64,000 nucleotides of DNA from Glycine soja. Lineage: Eukaryota; Streptophyta; Magnoliopsida; Fabales; Fabaceae. Where the stretch lies: the NCBI RefSeq assembly GCF_004193775.1, contig NC_041003.1:31610263-31674262 (forward strand). The letters run 5' to 3'. Shown one piece after another: positions 12,600-23,786 of the stretch (positions are counted from its first letter, which is position 1; every line of letters starts with the position of its first letter). The notes below the pieces were generated by a model. The model did no database searches and was not told where the DNA came from. It saw only the letters and a program-made list of their open reading frames with translations. The translations under genes were made by a program, and so were the position numbers.

Positions 12600-13238
12600 G
12601 TAGTACATTTTAATATTTAAATTTAAATTTAAGCCTTTTGCATTATTTATATAATTTACAAAACAAATAATAACTATTCATATTAGTAAAAATTATAAAA
12701 TATAAAATATACTAAATAAAACAATATATAAAAAAATATAAAATAAAATAATATAAAAAATATTAAATAAAACTAAAAAAGAAAGCATACATTAATTCAT
12801 TAAATAATTAAAATATACAACTATTTACGATTTTAAAAAAATACCTTACGACTTTAAAGTCATGCAAAAAAATTAAAAAATTAAAGTCATAAAATACTTT
12901 ACCGACTTTAATGGACAAAGAAAAAAAAAGAAAAAAAATCCCTTACGACTTTAAAGTCGTGTTGAAAAAAAAATTGAAACTCGTAAAATATTTTACGCCT
13001 TCAATGAAAAAGGATCTCTTTCGACTTTAAAATCTTATTAAATAATTAAATAATTAAATAATTAAAGTCGTAAAATATTTTACGACTTCAATAAAAAAAA
13101 TCTTAACACATTTTATTACTTTTAATTTAGAAGTCGTTAATTATCGTATGACTTACTCTTTTCAGAGAATTAATTTAAATTTTACCTCATTTAATAATTT
13201 TTTTTAAAAAAATACTCCCTTTAGGGTCGTTTCGTCTC
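12600..13238. repeat. MULE right terminal inverted repeat
   Basis: Reverse complement partner of 6397-6960, with the same order of blocks. It contains an extra run of AATAAAATAATATAAAAAAT and three ATTAAATA units not present in the left copy. Confidence 0.75.
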
Positions 13239-13348
13239 AGTTTGAGCCGTTTTAACAAATAAGTAAGCATCCAAAAAAGAAGGATGTGTTGTGTCAAACT
13301 TTCACAGGCAAATTAAGATGAAGTCCAATCAACACAATTAGATGAAAA

Positions 13349-13652
13349 CAACTCATCTTCTTCTGGATTCTTCCTCGCGCTTAGGCACTGAATGTCGCGC
13401 TTAGCAAATGCTCACTAAGCCAGCATATTGGCTTAGCGAGAATGTGAAAACAACACTTTTGCCAATTTACCTAATTAACCTGAAATTAAGAGAAATTGAT
13501 TATTAAACACACAAAACAAAAGTATAAATTATCTATTACCTATATTTAACAAAAAATACTTATAATATTACAAAAAAACTATAAATTGGAGAAGTTGGAT
13601 ACAATATACACAGGTTTTATACACAAAAATTAGTCGTATTCATCGACTAACA
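13349..13652 (-). mobile_element. Truncated LTR of the Athila-like family
   Basis: On the minus strand it starts TGTTAGTCGATGAATACGAC at 13652 and follows the first about 300 bp of the 25901-27293 LTR closely. That includes a CAGGTTAA(T)TAGG block and GCTAAGC motifs. Similarity stops abruptly after GATGAGTTG at about 13349. The rest of the LTR and any internal region are missing, so it is a broken copy or capture product. Confidence 0.8.
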
Positions 13653-15052
13653 ACACTCATGTATCATATAATTCTTTGAGGCAAAAATAATTTTCACTCA
13701 TCCATTTTCAATGAGCCAAAGTCATAGATATTCCTTCTTCCTCTGATGACTCATCTAAAGCTGCTTAGACCAATAAGGTAACTTTTTTATGTGAGAATAT
13801 CTAGTTTTTGCATCATTGAGAATTTTACTCAAATAATATATAGCGCTTTCAACACCATGTTCATCTTCTTGGTAAAGCATGCCAGCAATAGTCATTTATT
13901 ATGGAGAAACATATAGCTTCAAAACTCTACCTTTGACTGGTGGGATCATGATTCGTGGATTCACGACATACTTCTTTATTTCCTCGAATGTGTTTTGGTG
14001 TTCCTCTTCCCATTTGAAAGTAGCTTCATCGTTTAATCGAAGCAAAGGTGAAAAAATCTTAGGTTTTCCAAACAATTTTGGAAAAAAATCTTCGAAGAAA
14101 ATTAATCTTACCCAATAGGGATTGAAGTTGTTTCTTATTTTGAGGAGGGAAAGTCTCCAAAATCTTTTGATTTATTCTTATAAATTTCTATACCTTTTCG
14201 ATGAACAACAAAACCCAGAAATTCACCTGCAAATACACCAAAAACACATTCAAGGGGATTCATTTTAAGACCATGTTTCCTCATTTGTTCAAAGGGATTG
14301 TCTTAAATGATCAAGATGATCTCTTTCCAATTGTGATTTTATCACTACATCATCAATATATAGTTGCATAAATTTTCCTATCAAATCATGAAAAATCAAA
14401 TTCATGCCTCTCAGGTAAGTGACATGTATATTTTTTAAACCAAATGACATAACAAGTAATTTGTAGGTTCTTAAAGCACCCGAACATCAAAAAGATATTT
14501 TTGAGATATCATGTTCAACAATATAAATTTGATTATAACCTGAATATCCATAAAAAACTTTGAATTTCATTATTAGCCGCAGAATCAACTAACATATCAG
14601 CTATTGGCATTGGATATTCATCTTTTGGGGTTTCTGAATTCAAATCTCGAAAATCTTACCATTTTTCTTAATAATGGGTACAACATTTAAAATCCAATCA
14701 ACATACCTGGTAGTTCGAATGAACTTAGCCTTCAATAGTTGTTCAATCTCTTCTTTAATTTTCAAAATAACATCAGGTGCAAATCTTCGAGGAGCCTACT
14801 TGATGGGCATTTTCCCTTCTTGGATTGGTCAGCTATGTTCCACCAATTCATTATTTAAACCAGGCATTTCATCGTCATCCCACGCAAAGCAATCCTTAAA
14901 TTCTTACAAAATGTCAACAATCTTTGCTCTAAGGTCAGGATCTAAGAGTTTGTTGATGTAGGTTGATCTTCGATTAACCTCATCCCCCAAATTTATTTAT
15001 TCGAAAGGATCTTAGGCCTCTATTTACTTTGTGTTTAAGGATTCTGGTTTCT
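13653..15052 (-). pseudogene. Tat-like Ty3/gypsy reverse transcriptase and RNase H, degraded
   Basis: The minus-strand translation, across many stops and shifts, shows the gypsy RT order. DCFAWDDDEMPGL lies upstream of RT, then APRRFAPDVILKIKEEIEQL, VVPIIKKNGK, EYPMPIADMLVDSA, MSFGLKNIHVTYLRGMN (RT fingers) and a decayed catalytic-site region. The linker LQSLLGKINFLRRF and the RNase H-type AIYYLSKILNDAKTRYS follow. The sequence ends at the Athila LTR piece (13652), so integrase is absent. Lineage assignment to Tat/Ogre is from motif resemblance. It belongs with the protease segment at 17895-18745, from which it is split by a solo LTR. Confidence 0.72.
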
Positions 15053-17894
15053 GTGACACCCTCTACCCCTCACATATATGTACTAATAATAAAAGAAATA
15101 ATTAAAAAAAAATTAAACTTAATTCAAGTTTTTAAAACATATTTAAATACAAGCCTTTTAAGAGGGTAGCAGGCTCACATTCACCTTTCTAACATCATCA
15201 TAAAATTTTTCTAAATAAATAATAAATTCACTTCGGCTCAAACAAGGTCGTCTATAAAACCCTATACCCCAATGACACATCCTATCAGAGCGTTGTGTCC
15301 CGACGTCCTTCAGCACATGGTTCCTTAAAGCAATTCACCTAGTCATCTGCTCCCCCGAACACAAAGTTCAAGATCATCACAGGATCCAAACACAAACAAC
15401 ACACGGGGAGTGAGTTATCACATTCCTAACTAATAGAGAAACAAGACAACTAGATATACATATCATATAAACCAAATAAAACTTAGTTACACGCAATTCA
15501 CATAATTCCACCACTTTGTCATTCAAAGTTCACTTTTCGATCATCAATCACATTACACAAGAATCTCACGCTCTGATCAAGACATAATAACACATCAATT
15601 TCATAATAAACAATTAGCAAGCGCATGAGACAGTTATGCTAAGACTCAAGCCTATATACAATGTGGTACCATGTCAATGAAAAACCACCCTGGGGCGCTT
15701 AGGAGTACATAACAAGACACACCACACAATGAGTTTGTCAGGTCACTCTCACTAAGTAAGATCATAGGGAGACCAGTCATGGTCACGATGTTTTGCGAGA
15801 ATGCTCCAACCATATGGGATTAGCATAGGCTTAAAGGAGCACTCAAACCCGGTGACCCCCAAGGCCTACACTCCGAAGAATCCGTCAGGGCCTCTCCCTC
15901 ATGATTCAGGTCCAACCCCTAAAATCATTTTAGCACACAGACACTGCTCGTGAATTATACAATACTCATGACCTCATACTCGTGTGTTAAACACGTACAA
16001 CATATTGCGCTACAATTTAACACTGGTTCCTAAATAGGAAACCTACACTTTCTCTTTAACACTGCGCATTTACACTTTTCTCAAGATAACACTGGTCGGG
16101 TTATTGTACAATTCACAGCTTACAACATAAATAATGTCACATCAAGAGTTAATCACACACTTATTTACAATCAAAACTCATTCACAATTTCACATCTCAT
16201 AATGTCACAATCCACCATCACATGTTTTCATGTATCTCACAATTCAATACATATTCTACTTTACACTTTTACTCAATCTCAATAATAATATTATAATCTC
16301 AAGACAACATATTATTCTATAATTCATCACATATTTCATTTATAAACACTGCTCATGAATTATACAATACCACGACCTCACACTCATGTTTCAAACATGT
16401 TTAACTCAATTGTGCTACAATTTAACACTGGTTCCTAACTAGGAACCTACACTTTCTCTTTAACACTGCGCATAAACACTGGTCGGGTTATTGTATAATT
16501 CATAGCTCACAATATAATTAATGTAACATCAAGTGTTAAACATATCCACTTATTCACAATCGAATATGATGTCCACACTTTAACATCTCATAACATCACA
16601 TCAACCATCTCATAACATTCCCAATGATATTCATAAGGTACAACATACACATGTTCATGAAATTTAACCATAATATTCTCAAACTCCAACACTTAATAAT
16701 TTTTGGAATCATACTATAACACTCTACAATATTATTTACATAAATTATTAATATAAATAGCTACCTCTATATCTATAAACTAGCATACATCATATTGAAT
16801 CACAAATTTCAAAGTAAGCTTTCAATGCACAAATTCTAAATAATTATATGAACACTTTGGTCAGTTTCAATTATGATATTAATTTCTTTAAATTATATAT
16901 AAAAACCTAAACAGCAAGAAAAAGAGAAAATACAAAATCAATATCTCTCTCTAAATTTTTCCTTACTTTATTTCATCAATTCATATTAATTAGAAAAAGT
17001 ACTCGATTTATAGGGTTCACGCTCAACATAATAGCATATCAATTTTACAAAGATTGGTTTGTCAAACATATATAATTCACTGTAATAATTATAAGGATAA
17101 AATGAAAATTTCAAAAACACCCCAAAACCCATTCCAATTGATATCTCTAAGGATCCCTACACATGTTCTCACTAATTCCCAATTGTGAATAACTCATCCC
17201 TTACCTCTGAGCGGACTCACGTGTCTTCAGCCAGCGATAGCAGCATCTTTAGCGGTTCCCTGAGATTCCATCAGTTATTCCTCCGACTGCTCCGATAGAA
17301 TTCCCAAACGTCAGAGAGACGGAGAAAAGATTGAAACCTCCACTTGTACTGTCTTCATGCGATTCCTTTTTATCCCTCTACGAATATTATCTTACAAATC
17401 CCAACGGTGTAAGTTTTTGCAATTGAATTTCAAACAGCATATCCAAATTGCATGAAAATCCAACGGTTAACGAAACCGGGATCATAGTTTTACCGAGACA
17501 GTTTTGGGTTTCTGCGGGAAATTAAAAGGCTACAATGCGAAGGGTTTTCCTATAAGCTCAGAAATGATTTTGAAGTTACCAACAGTGAGAATGCTCGAAA
17601 TTGGGTTGTGAACCTGATGTTTAAATTTCACGATGATCCAATGATGAATGATTCCGAGATCTTCGTTTTCTAAGACAGGATTAGTGAGCTGCGGGAAAAA
17701 GAAAGAGTTTTGAGAGAAGGGGAAAAACGAAAATGAGAGGCAGAGGAGGCTGAGGAGTCAGTCTGAAAAACCTAGCATGTTGCTATTTATAGCTAGGGAC
17801 ATTTATAACCTATTATTTACTCTATTTATTTATTTTTATTATTTTTACTAAAAAACTTTTTAAATTTATTTATGAAAAAAAATGGGATGTTACA
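15053..17894 (-). mobile_element. Solo LTR (2.84 kb) inserted in Tat-like element
   Basis: On the minus strand it begins TGTAACATCCC and ends GGTGTCACA, so it has TG...CA ends. The 5 bp outside are GTTTC on both sides (15048-15052 and 17895-17899), a perfect LTR-retrotransposon target duplication. It contains no coding sequence and no second LTR, so it is read as a solo LTR left by unequal recombination. The TGTAACATCCC start is common in chromovirus-type gypsy LTRs of legumes (family inference only). Confidence 0.85.
15945..16545. repeat. Internal tandem duplication in the solo LTR
   Basis: A block of about 200 bp at 15950-16160 is repeated at 16346-16545. Shared landmarks are ACTGCTC(G/A)TGAATTATACAAT, CTACAATTTAACACTGGTTCC, TTTCTCTTTAACACTGCGCAT and AACACTGGTCGGGTTATTGTA. 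The second copy lacks a short stretch after GCGCAT. Confidence 0.8.
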
Positions 17895-18745
17895 GTTTCT
17901 CAAAACTAAGGGGACAATTATCATAAATACAATCAAGGTTTTAATCAATTATTTCTTTATCATTTTTGATAATTCTCTCTTGCTTGAAATCTTCAACCCT
18001 TTTAGGTGTTGTGTCTTTTGAGCATTGTGTGGCTTTTTTTGGAATTAGCTACCTCATTTTTCTTTTTAGCATCGAGAGTCATTTCTTGATTTTCTTTTTT
18101 CAATGGCTAAGACAACCATTTTTTCTTTTTTTTTGTTTTAATTCGTTTCAAGAACCAAATCTATTTTTTCTTCTTTGGTCTTGAGGAACTTTTCTTTTTA
18201 TTTTTTCTCAATGGTTTCGAGAGCCATATTTCCTTTTATATTATCAGCTAAGGTAGAAGAAACTAATTTTGTTTCGGCCAAGTAGGCCAAAATTCGAGCT
18301 ATGTAGCTCAAATATGGACTTAAATTACTCATTTTGAGCAAGATGGGGCCAAGACTTCATCAACCTTAGTAAGAACAAAGACCTTTCGAGGATTCCACAT
18401 GAAATAATTTGATGGCTTTGTCTTCTGATTTACCCAATAAGGATCATTGATTTCTAAAGGAGCTATTAATGCCAAAGTCTTGTTAGGTTGTTCAGCAATT
18501 AGAACATAAGACTCATAAGAACTTTGATTAGCTTCTACGACTTTGAGTTGCCCTTCATTGTTCCAAATGAATAGTTTTTGATGGACTGTCGAAGGCACAA
18601 CTCCAACTTTGTGTATCCATTCCCTTCCAAGTAAAACATTGAAGTTGACTTGGGAGAAAATGACTACAAAAATAGTAGGCCTTTTGTTCCTTCCCACTAG
18701 AACATCTAAAGCAATCACTCCTTCAGTACACAATCCAAAAGAAGC
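17895..18745 (-). pseudogene. Tat-like retroelement protease (RVP) region
   Basis: The open frame from 18733 to 18329 (134 codons) reads GVIALDVLVGRNKRPTIF, NVLLGREWIHKVGVVPSTVH and then KLFIWNNEGQLKVVEA. This is the tail of the retropepsin domain plus the connector seen in Tat/Ogre-type Pol. The catalytic DTG segment, which would lie upstream, is missing: the frame instead runs into cation-exchanger sequence at about 18745. Downstream (18300-17895) is a Lys/Glu-rich linker with stops. It joins logically to the RT at 13653-15052 once the solo LTR is discounted. Confidence 0.7.
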
Positions 18746-19312
18746 ACATTTCTCTCCAATGGAAGATTCAGAAACCTTGACGTCATTGGAATCCGGTTCC
18801 TTCTATCCCACGAGATCCTTTGAACTCTTCTTTATACGATCCGCCATCCCCAAATCCATGTAGAACACAAACCTGACAAAGAACAAGTAGAATCCAATGA
18901 ATCTAACGGCCTACCAGAGGAAAATCTCGACACTAAGGTACACATAGAAGAGGAACGTTGCGGTAGTCAAGTAGAAGAGCACTTCTCTAACAAAGGGCAA
19001 GGGATAAACAACAAATGGCACAACATAGACGGTGACAAAGCCGATGACAACGGCAGAGACAAAGGTTCCGGTGGAGAGAATGGCACCGAAGCCGATGCGG
19101 CATTGGTCGGCGCGGAGGGCAATGAGGGGGAAGATGTCGAGGGTGCTGTTGCCGAAGGAGAGGAACATGACGGTGTCCATGCTGGGAAAGAGGTTGAGGT
19201 GCGAGGTGAGCTTTGTGGTGACGAGGGAGAAATGGTGTTGTGCGGTGGTGATGAGGATGTAGAAGTGGAGGAGGATGAAGAGTGAGAGGAAAGGGATTGA
19301 GAAAGAGGACAT
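18746..19312 (-). pseudogene. Cation/calcium exchanger (CCX) fragment, probably transposon-captured
   Basis: The minus-strand frame starts MSSFSIPFLSLFILLHFYIL (a membrane segment) and continues TTAQHHFSLVTTKLTSHLNL. It runs through GFGAILSTGTFVSAVVIGFV and REVLFYLTTATFLFYVYLS to a second half (GFYLFFVRFVFYMDLGMADR) after a stop near 18908. This is the first alpha-repeat half of plant CCX-type Na+(K+)/Ca2+ exchangers, which move cations across endomembranes. The conserved GNG-AP-D stretch has become GNSTLDIF, altering exchanger-core residues. There is one clear stop (TAG) within about 190 codons, and the rest of the gene is missing. It sits directly inside the CACTA terminus ending at 19594 and abuts retroelement protease sequence at 18745. 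Confidence 0.82.
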
Positions 19313-19324
19313 TTGGGGGAAGAT

Positions 19325-19594
19325 TTAAGATTTATAGTTAAGCACAACATCAGTTTTATTAAAAGTCGTTGTTAACTAGTGAGGCTCAACAACGATTCTG
19401 ATAAAACTGATGTGGACGTGTGACGCTCAACATTTGTTCTAAATAAAATTGATGTTGAGTACAAATCTTAGCATGAGAACCGATTTTAACAACTTCTAGT
19501 TATTTACAAAAAATATCACCACACATTTGTTAACATTGATTTTCATTTAAACTGATGTTAACTGGACGAGTAATATGCATATTTTGTAGTAGTG
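19325..19594. mobile_element. CACTA element terminus (other end not found)
   Basis: It ends ATATTTTGTAGTAGTG at 19594, the reverse complement of a CACTACTACAAAATAT start. Inside are AACATCAGTTTTATTAA, AAAACTGATGTGGAC, AAATTGATGTTGAG and AAACTGATGTTAACTGG motifs in both orientations. These are a relative of the AACCGATGTTAAC subterminal repeats. No matching CACTACTAC end was found to the left in this window, so the element is either truncated or rearranged. The CCX fragment is likely its cargo. Confidence 0.65.
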
Positions 19595-21546
19595 CTTCTA
19601 GAATGATCAATCCAAAATGTAAAGTTATATTCTGGAATGCACCTCCTTTTTCTTTGCTTCCAGGATAATCAATCCGAAAGGTAAAAAAACATTACGGAAA
19701 ATGTGCAAAAAGCAATTAGAGATGCAGGAAGCAACAACCAATTTGGGGTTTTATTAAGCCCATAGCCCTAAACACAATAATGTTGAGGCTTTTGATTTTA
19801 ACACTCCTATTTAATCTTTGCACCACATGTTTATTCTGTTGTATTGTGTTAACAAAAATAATTTTCCCGAAAATTAGTTTCTTTTGTGTCTGGTTAGAGA
19901 ATGAAACTAGTTTCCGTTATGTAATTATTAAACACAGATGTGACAATACTTAATTTAGACAACTACAATAAATATCCTTGTTCGTTTTCTTGTTCTTTTA
20001 TTTGTTTTAAGTTCCGATCGCGAAAAAGATAGATCAAAATCTACAATACTATAGAATTGAATAACAGTGTAGCTAATTCAAAGAAAGAAAATATTACACC
20101 ATATCCATAATCCAAGTAGCCTTAAAAAATGCCTCACATTATAAGGAAAAACTTTTATATGCTTTGAAAAGAAAGATGCATATGAAGTCTAAAATAGTCC
20201 AATAACATCAAAGTAAAAACAGTTCAAAATGTAGAAAATTCAAACCATTATGCTAAAACATAAAGTTGAATAACATAATATGAATTTCCCAATGAAATTC
20301 ACATCTAATACCCTAGATAATTTTTTTTTCTAGTAATGTCAATTGCCACAAATTCAAGTTTTGCAAGGTTTGACAAGTTTAAGACTAAAAACAATTAGAA
20401 TAAATAAATAAATAAGCATACAATCAATTTGAAACTTACCAGAAGAATATACAATCTTTGACAATAAATCAACATTAATTTTCAATAAACCCAAAAATCA
20501 CCGCAATAAATAAGTACATGTATACGAATATATATATCCTGAATCACAATTCAAATATCAATTTTCTTCTTAAAATAATATGAACGGAAATATATTCAAA
20601 ATCCATGTAATAATTACTTATTACTTCCAATGGCAAAAGAATTCAAAAAAAATCTCAAGGGCATATATATGTGAAATCAAATTATAATAATGATCACATA
20701 CATACAGTATATGCATCCAAAAGCCTAAAAGGAATCAATCAAACATGTAATATATAAGTTGTAATTTTATTTTATGAAAGGTAAAAAATGCACTGCGTAT
20801 ACGACTTTCCAAACAGGCACCAAATATCAATAATAATAATAATAAATAGGTAGGTGATATTTCAAAATATATTGACTAAATGTCATGCCGTACACTTATG
20901 GTGCAACATCTAGGAATAAATAATCAAGAAACTCAAGAAGAAGAATTCTTTCTTTTTTACTTTTGCACTATTTTCTCACTTTGAGTGAGAAATATTATTC
21001 TTCAATTTTAACTTTTACTTTATTTTCTCAATTATAGGGAGAAAAAAGAAAAAGAAAATAATATACTTTTTGTATTATTTTTCCACTTTTGGTGAGAAAA
21101 ATAAAATTTTCAAATTTCTTTCTTTGATAAGGTCTGTGGACCATTTATAAAATATTTTTTTTAAGAATTTCTTTATTTGACCATGTTTTCAATACACTTT
21201 TTCACATAATTAAACTCATAGTATGAATAATATCATTAGGGAGAGAAGAGAATTTTTCCTTGAAACATGAATTCGAAAAGTGTGATCTTCTTTGATAAAA
21301 TTCTCTATAAGTCTTTTTCTTGCATGTTGTGATGACAATAGAAAATAGGAGGAAACATAATCGTGTTGATAACGACTTAAATATAATATGACTTGTGAGA
21401 AGAATAATAGAGAGTTTGGAGAGAATAACCTATTTATAGACTAAAGAGAAATAATTATATGTATTCGTTCCAAGAGGAATAGCCTATTTATAGATAAAAG
21501 ATAAATACAAATAAAGATAAATAACAAAGATAAAGGAAGATAAGGA
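19595..21546. other. Non-coding AT-rich spacer
   Basis: No coding sequence recognised. Two short direct repeats are visible: a GAG(A)ATAACCTATTTATAGA-type unit near 21420 and 21480, and two TTCTCACTTTGAGTGAGAAA-type stem motifs near 20970 and 21080. The last three bases, GGA, are the left target duplication of the next element. Confidence 0.5.
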
Positions 21547-21800
21547 CACTACTAGAAAAAATACTTTCAACATCGCTAAGTTAACATCGGTTTTATCAAA
21601 AACCGATGTTAACAAAAACGCAGTGGCAAAATAGTAAATACCGAGACTTTGTTAACATTGGTTTTTTGAAAAACCGATGTTAACACAATAGGTTAACATC
21701 GGTTTTTCAAAAAACCGATGTTAACAAGAGCATGGTGGCAATAAATTCAGTTAATTCACATCGATTTTGAAAAAAACCGATGTTAACTAGTTGATTAGTT
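21547..21800. repeat. 5' TIR and subterminal repeats of the CACTA element
   Basis: Copies of TTAACATCGGTTTT and AAAACCGATGTTAAC alternate as near-perfect hairpins from 21580 to 21790. They match those of 420-770 and 45265-45520. Confidence 0.85.
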
Positions 21801-23097
21801 TGGTGTTTTAGTATTTTTTAGTTAATAATAGGTGGACTATTTTGAAAAACCTTGGGAATGTTGTTCAGTTAGGTTTCTGTTGAGTAGTTTAGTCCATCTA
21901 AATAGTCTTAGTCAATGATATAGAGACCTCTCTTTATTGCTTCCCCTATCACCTCCTTTTACTGCTTGACATGGATGGATTAATAGTCGATTTATATATG
22001 ATTGTATAATTTTCTGTGTTTGGCATTTGAAAAGGGTGTAGCATGAGGACTAAAAGATCCTTCTTTTCGTGTGATTCAAAACCACTTTGCAATTTCAGGA
22101 AATCTAGGAGAGGCAACAACAAATGTATACTCACTTTGGAAACTTATTTTAGAGTAGAAATGTGTGATTTGTGGTCTGGTAAATGGTAATAATATTTTGT
22201 TGTCATTATATACCTATGAAGACTCGAGTTTTATAAAAACTGCATTGATATTTGTTATTTTCATGCTTTAAACCATTAGTTTTAATTTTTAACTCTCCTA
22301 TCCATGAATGTATGTTTCTCTTATCAAGAAAGATCGTGTCTGTGTTGCTCTCTGTGTTAAAGAAATGGTAGAGGCTTGTTTTTTTTCATAATTCACAATA
22401 CCTTCTTAATTCGGTAGGAATTGATCCACTGACCTGATGAGTAATATATAAGTTATGTGCCTTAGCTGAGGATGTAGGAACTGGGATGCAGTCATTAATC
22501 CTTTTTTTTATAGGCAAAAGGAATTTCATTAAAGAGGGAAAACTAAGCTATAGCACAAGAAATTCCACTATCCACTTATCCAACACATAAGATTCTAATA
22601 CTAATGAGTTTTGTTGTTTGATAGAAGGCTTCTATTGATACTAATGATGAGATAGGAAAATCTGAACTTCCGTTTGATTTAGCAGACCATTAACGAAGCA
22701 GTGCATGGTAAGTCTAATTGGGTTACTTTGAAACTACTTGAAGCACCAAATTAGTAATGTACTGCTAGTTGAGCAGAGGAAACTGCTACCTTCACCAATA
22801 TTAGTAATGTACTGCTAGCTTAACCATCTATTATAGATAGACGAAGGCACGAAATCTGGATTAGTGAAGGCTAGCTTAAGCATCTGTTATAGATAGAATG
22901 CGGTTCGATGTGAGGCATAGGGTATGCAATTATGTAGTTCAGGGTACTAGTTGAGTGCAGTGTTGTTGAACCCTGTGATCCTCTTAACACAAGACATTGG
23001 TCATTGAGGGTTAAATCAGAGAATGAAACAAAACATACCACCAAGGTTGTTTACTGCTTTATGACCACCTCCATCATTTATACCATCAAAGTATGCC
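21801..23097. other. CACTA interior without recognised gene
   Basis: No domain recognised. A direct repeat ATTAGTAATGTACTGCTAG occurs at about 22751 and 22798, and a GCTAGCTTAA(G/C)CATCT(G/A)TTATAGATAGA unit occurs at about 22816 and 22870. Such short shuffled duplications are common in gene-capturing elements. Confidence 0.45.
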
Positions 23098-23395
23098 ATT
23101 GTTTTCTGTTATGATGGCTCCAGTGGCAGCCTCTCCCCCATATTTGGCGAGGCATGTCTAGGCGGTGACTTAGAAGATTGAATAATTGGAATGGACTCAA
23201 ACCTGAAACTAAAAATATGTCGTTCATTTCTTGCTTCTATGATTTCAATTGAAACATTGTCCTCAAGTTCAATGCCAGAAGCAATCTTAAGACTCTGAAA
23301 ATGTGGCTTCATTTTTGCTAATATGGATCCCAACAATCTTTTTTGTTCATTAAAGTATATGTTCGCAAGAGGCAGAAAAAACTCTAGCACATAAT
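23098..23395 (-). pseudogene. Unidentified host-like coding fragment fused downstream of MCCB exon
   Basis: The minus-strand frame (93 codons) reads LEFFLPLANIYFNEQKRLL, then KMKPHFQSLKIASGIELEDN and SIEIIEARNERHIFSFRFES, ending in a Ser/Pro-rich tail. Composition and codon use look like a real exon, but I do not recognise the family. The reading frame continues from the MCCB fragment (after its IYLVD residues), so the two pieces form a chimera interrupted only by one stop at the junction area. Confidence 0.5.
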
Positions 23396-23601
23396 CAACA
23401 AGATATATCTAGGGCAATTTGCACTGAGCTGCAATCTCCTGTGCCCTGAGGTGCTTCTTAGCAGTAATGGGATAATAGGTCCCTCCCTTAACAGTGGGAT
23501 CATTCGCCACAAACATACACAGTCGCCCATGCACGGGACCTATACCAGTAACAACCCCACCAAAAGGCAAGGGTTCTTCATACAAGTCATGTCCTGCAAG
23601 C
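23390..23601 (-). pseudogene. 3-methylcrotonyl-CoA carboxylase beta subunit (MCCB) exon fragment
   Basis: After a splice-acceptor-like CTTGCAG, the minus strand encodes [40 protein letters not shown] and [20 protein letters not shown], then P, a stop, and IYLVD. This is highly conserved carboxyltransferase sequence of the mitochondrial MCCB, which carboxylates 3-methylcrotonyl-CoA in leucine breakdown. The usual Cys after KLP is replaced by TAG, and the enzyme sequence ends after IYLVD. The preserved intron boundary shows the capture was from genomic DNA, not from a cDNA. Only about 65 of roughly 570 residues are present, so no activity is expected. Confidence 0.88.
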
Positions 23602-23786
23602 TTTATCACTCAAAATTTAAAAACATTTCTTAGTCAAACCCACAAAGCCATTTCACACAATGACCACCCTTTTCCAAGACTTAGTGCATCTTTGGATTAT
23701 CATTTATTAAAATACCTAAGAAGCAGCAACTGCTGAATCTGGACTTTAAAAAAGACAAAGAAGAAGAATATTTTAAACCAATAACC

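Larger units (their letters stand above)
6397..13238. mobile_element. Mutator-like element (MULE) with long TIRs, transposase and PMD gene
   Basis: The element is bounded by long inverted repeats (left from 6397, right ending 13238) and by a direct repeat AGTTTGAG immediately outside both ends (6389-6396 and 13239-13246). That fits the 8-11 bp target duplications of Mutator elements. The first bases of the two TIRs are offset by about 3 bp. Inside are a minus-strand MURA-like transposase pseudogene and a divergent plus-strand gene with a plant mobile domain. Both coding regions contain stops and shifts, so the copy is not expected to move by itself. PMD genes riding on MULEs are a known plant association; the specific family here was not identified. 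Confidence 0.8.

Noticed and set aside
13879..14961. Plus-strand frames of 79 and 95 codons
   Set aside because: Antisense to degraded gypsy RT/RNase H on the minus strand, which accounts for them.
19032..19285. Glu/Gly-rich plus-strand open frames opposite the exchanger fragment
   Set aside because: They are antisense to a clearly recognisable CCX coding sequence; their odd composition is a by-product of that.
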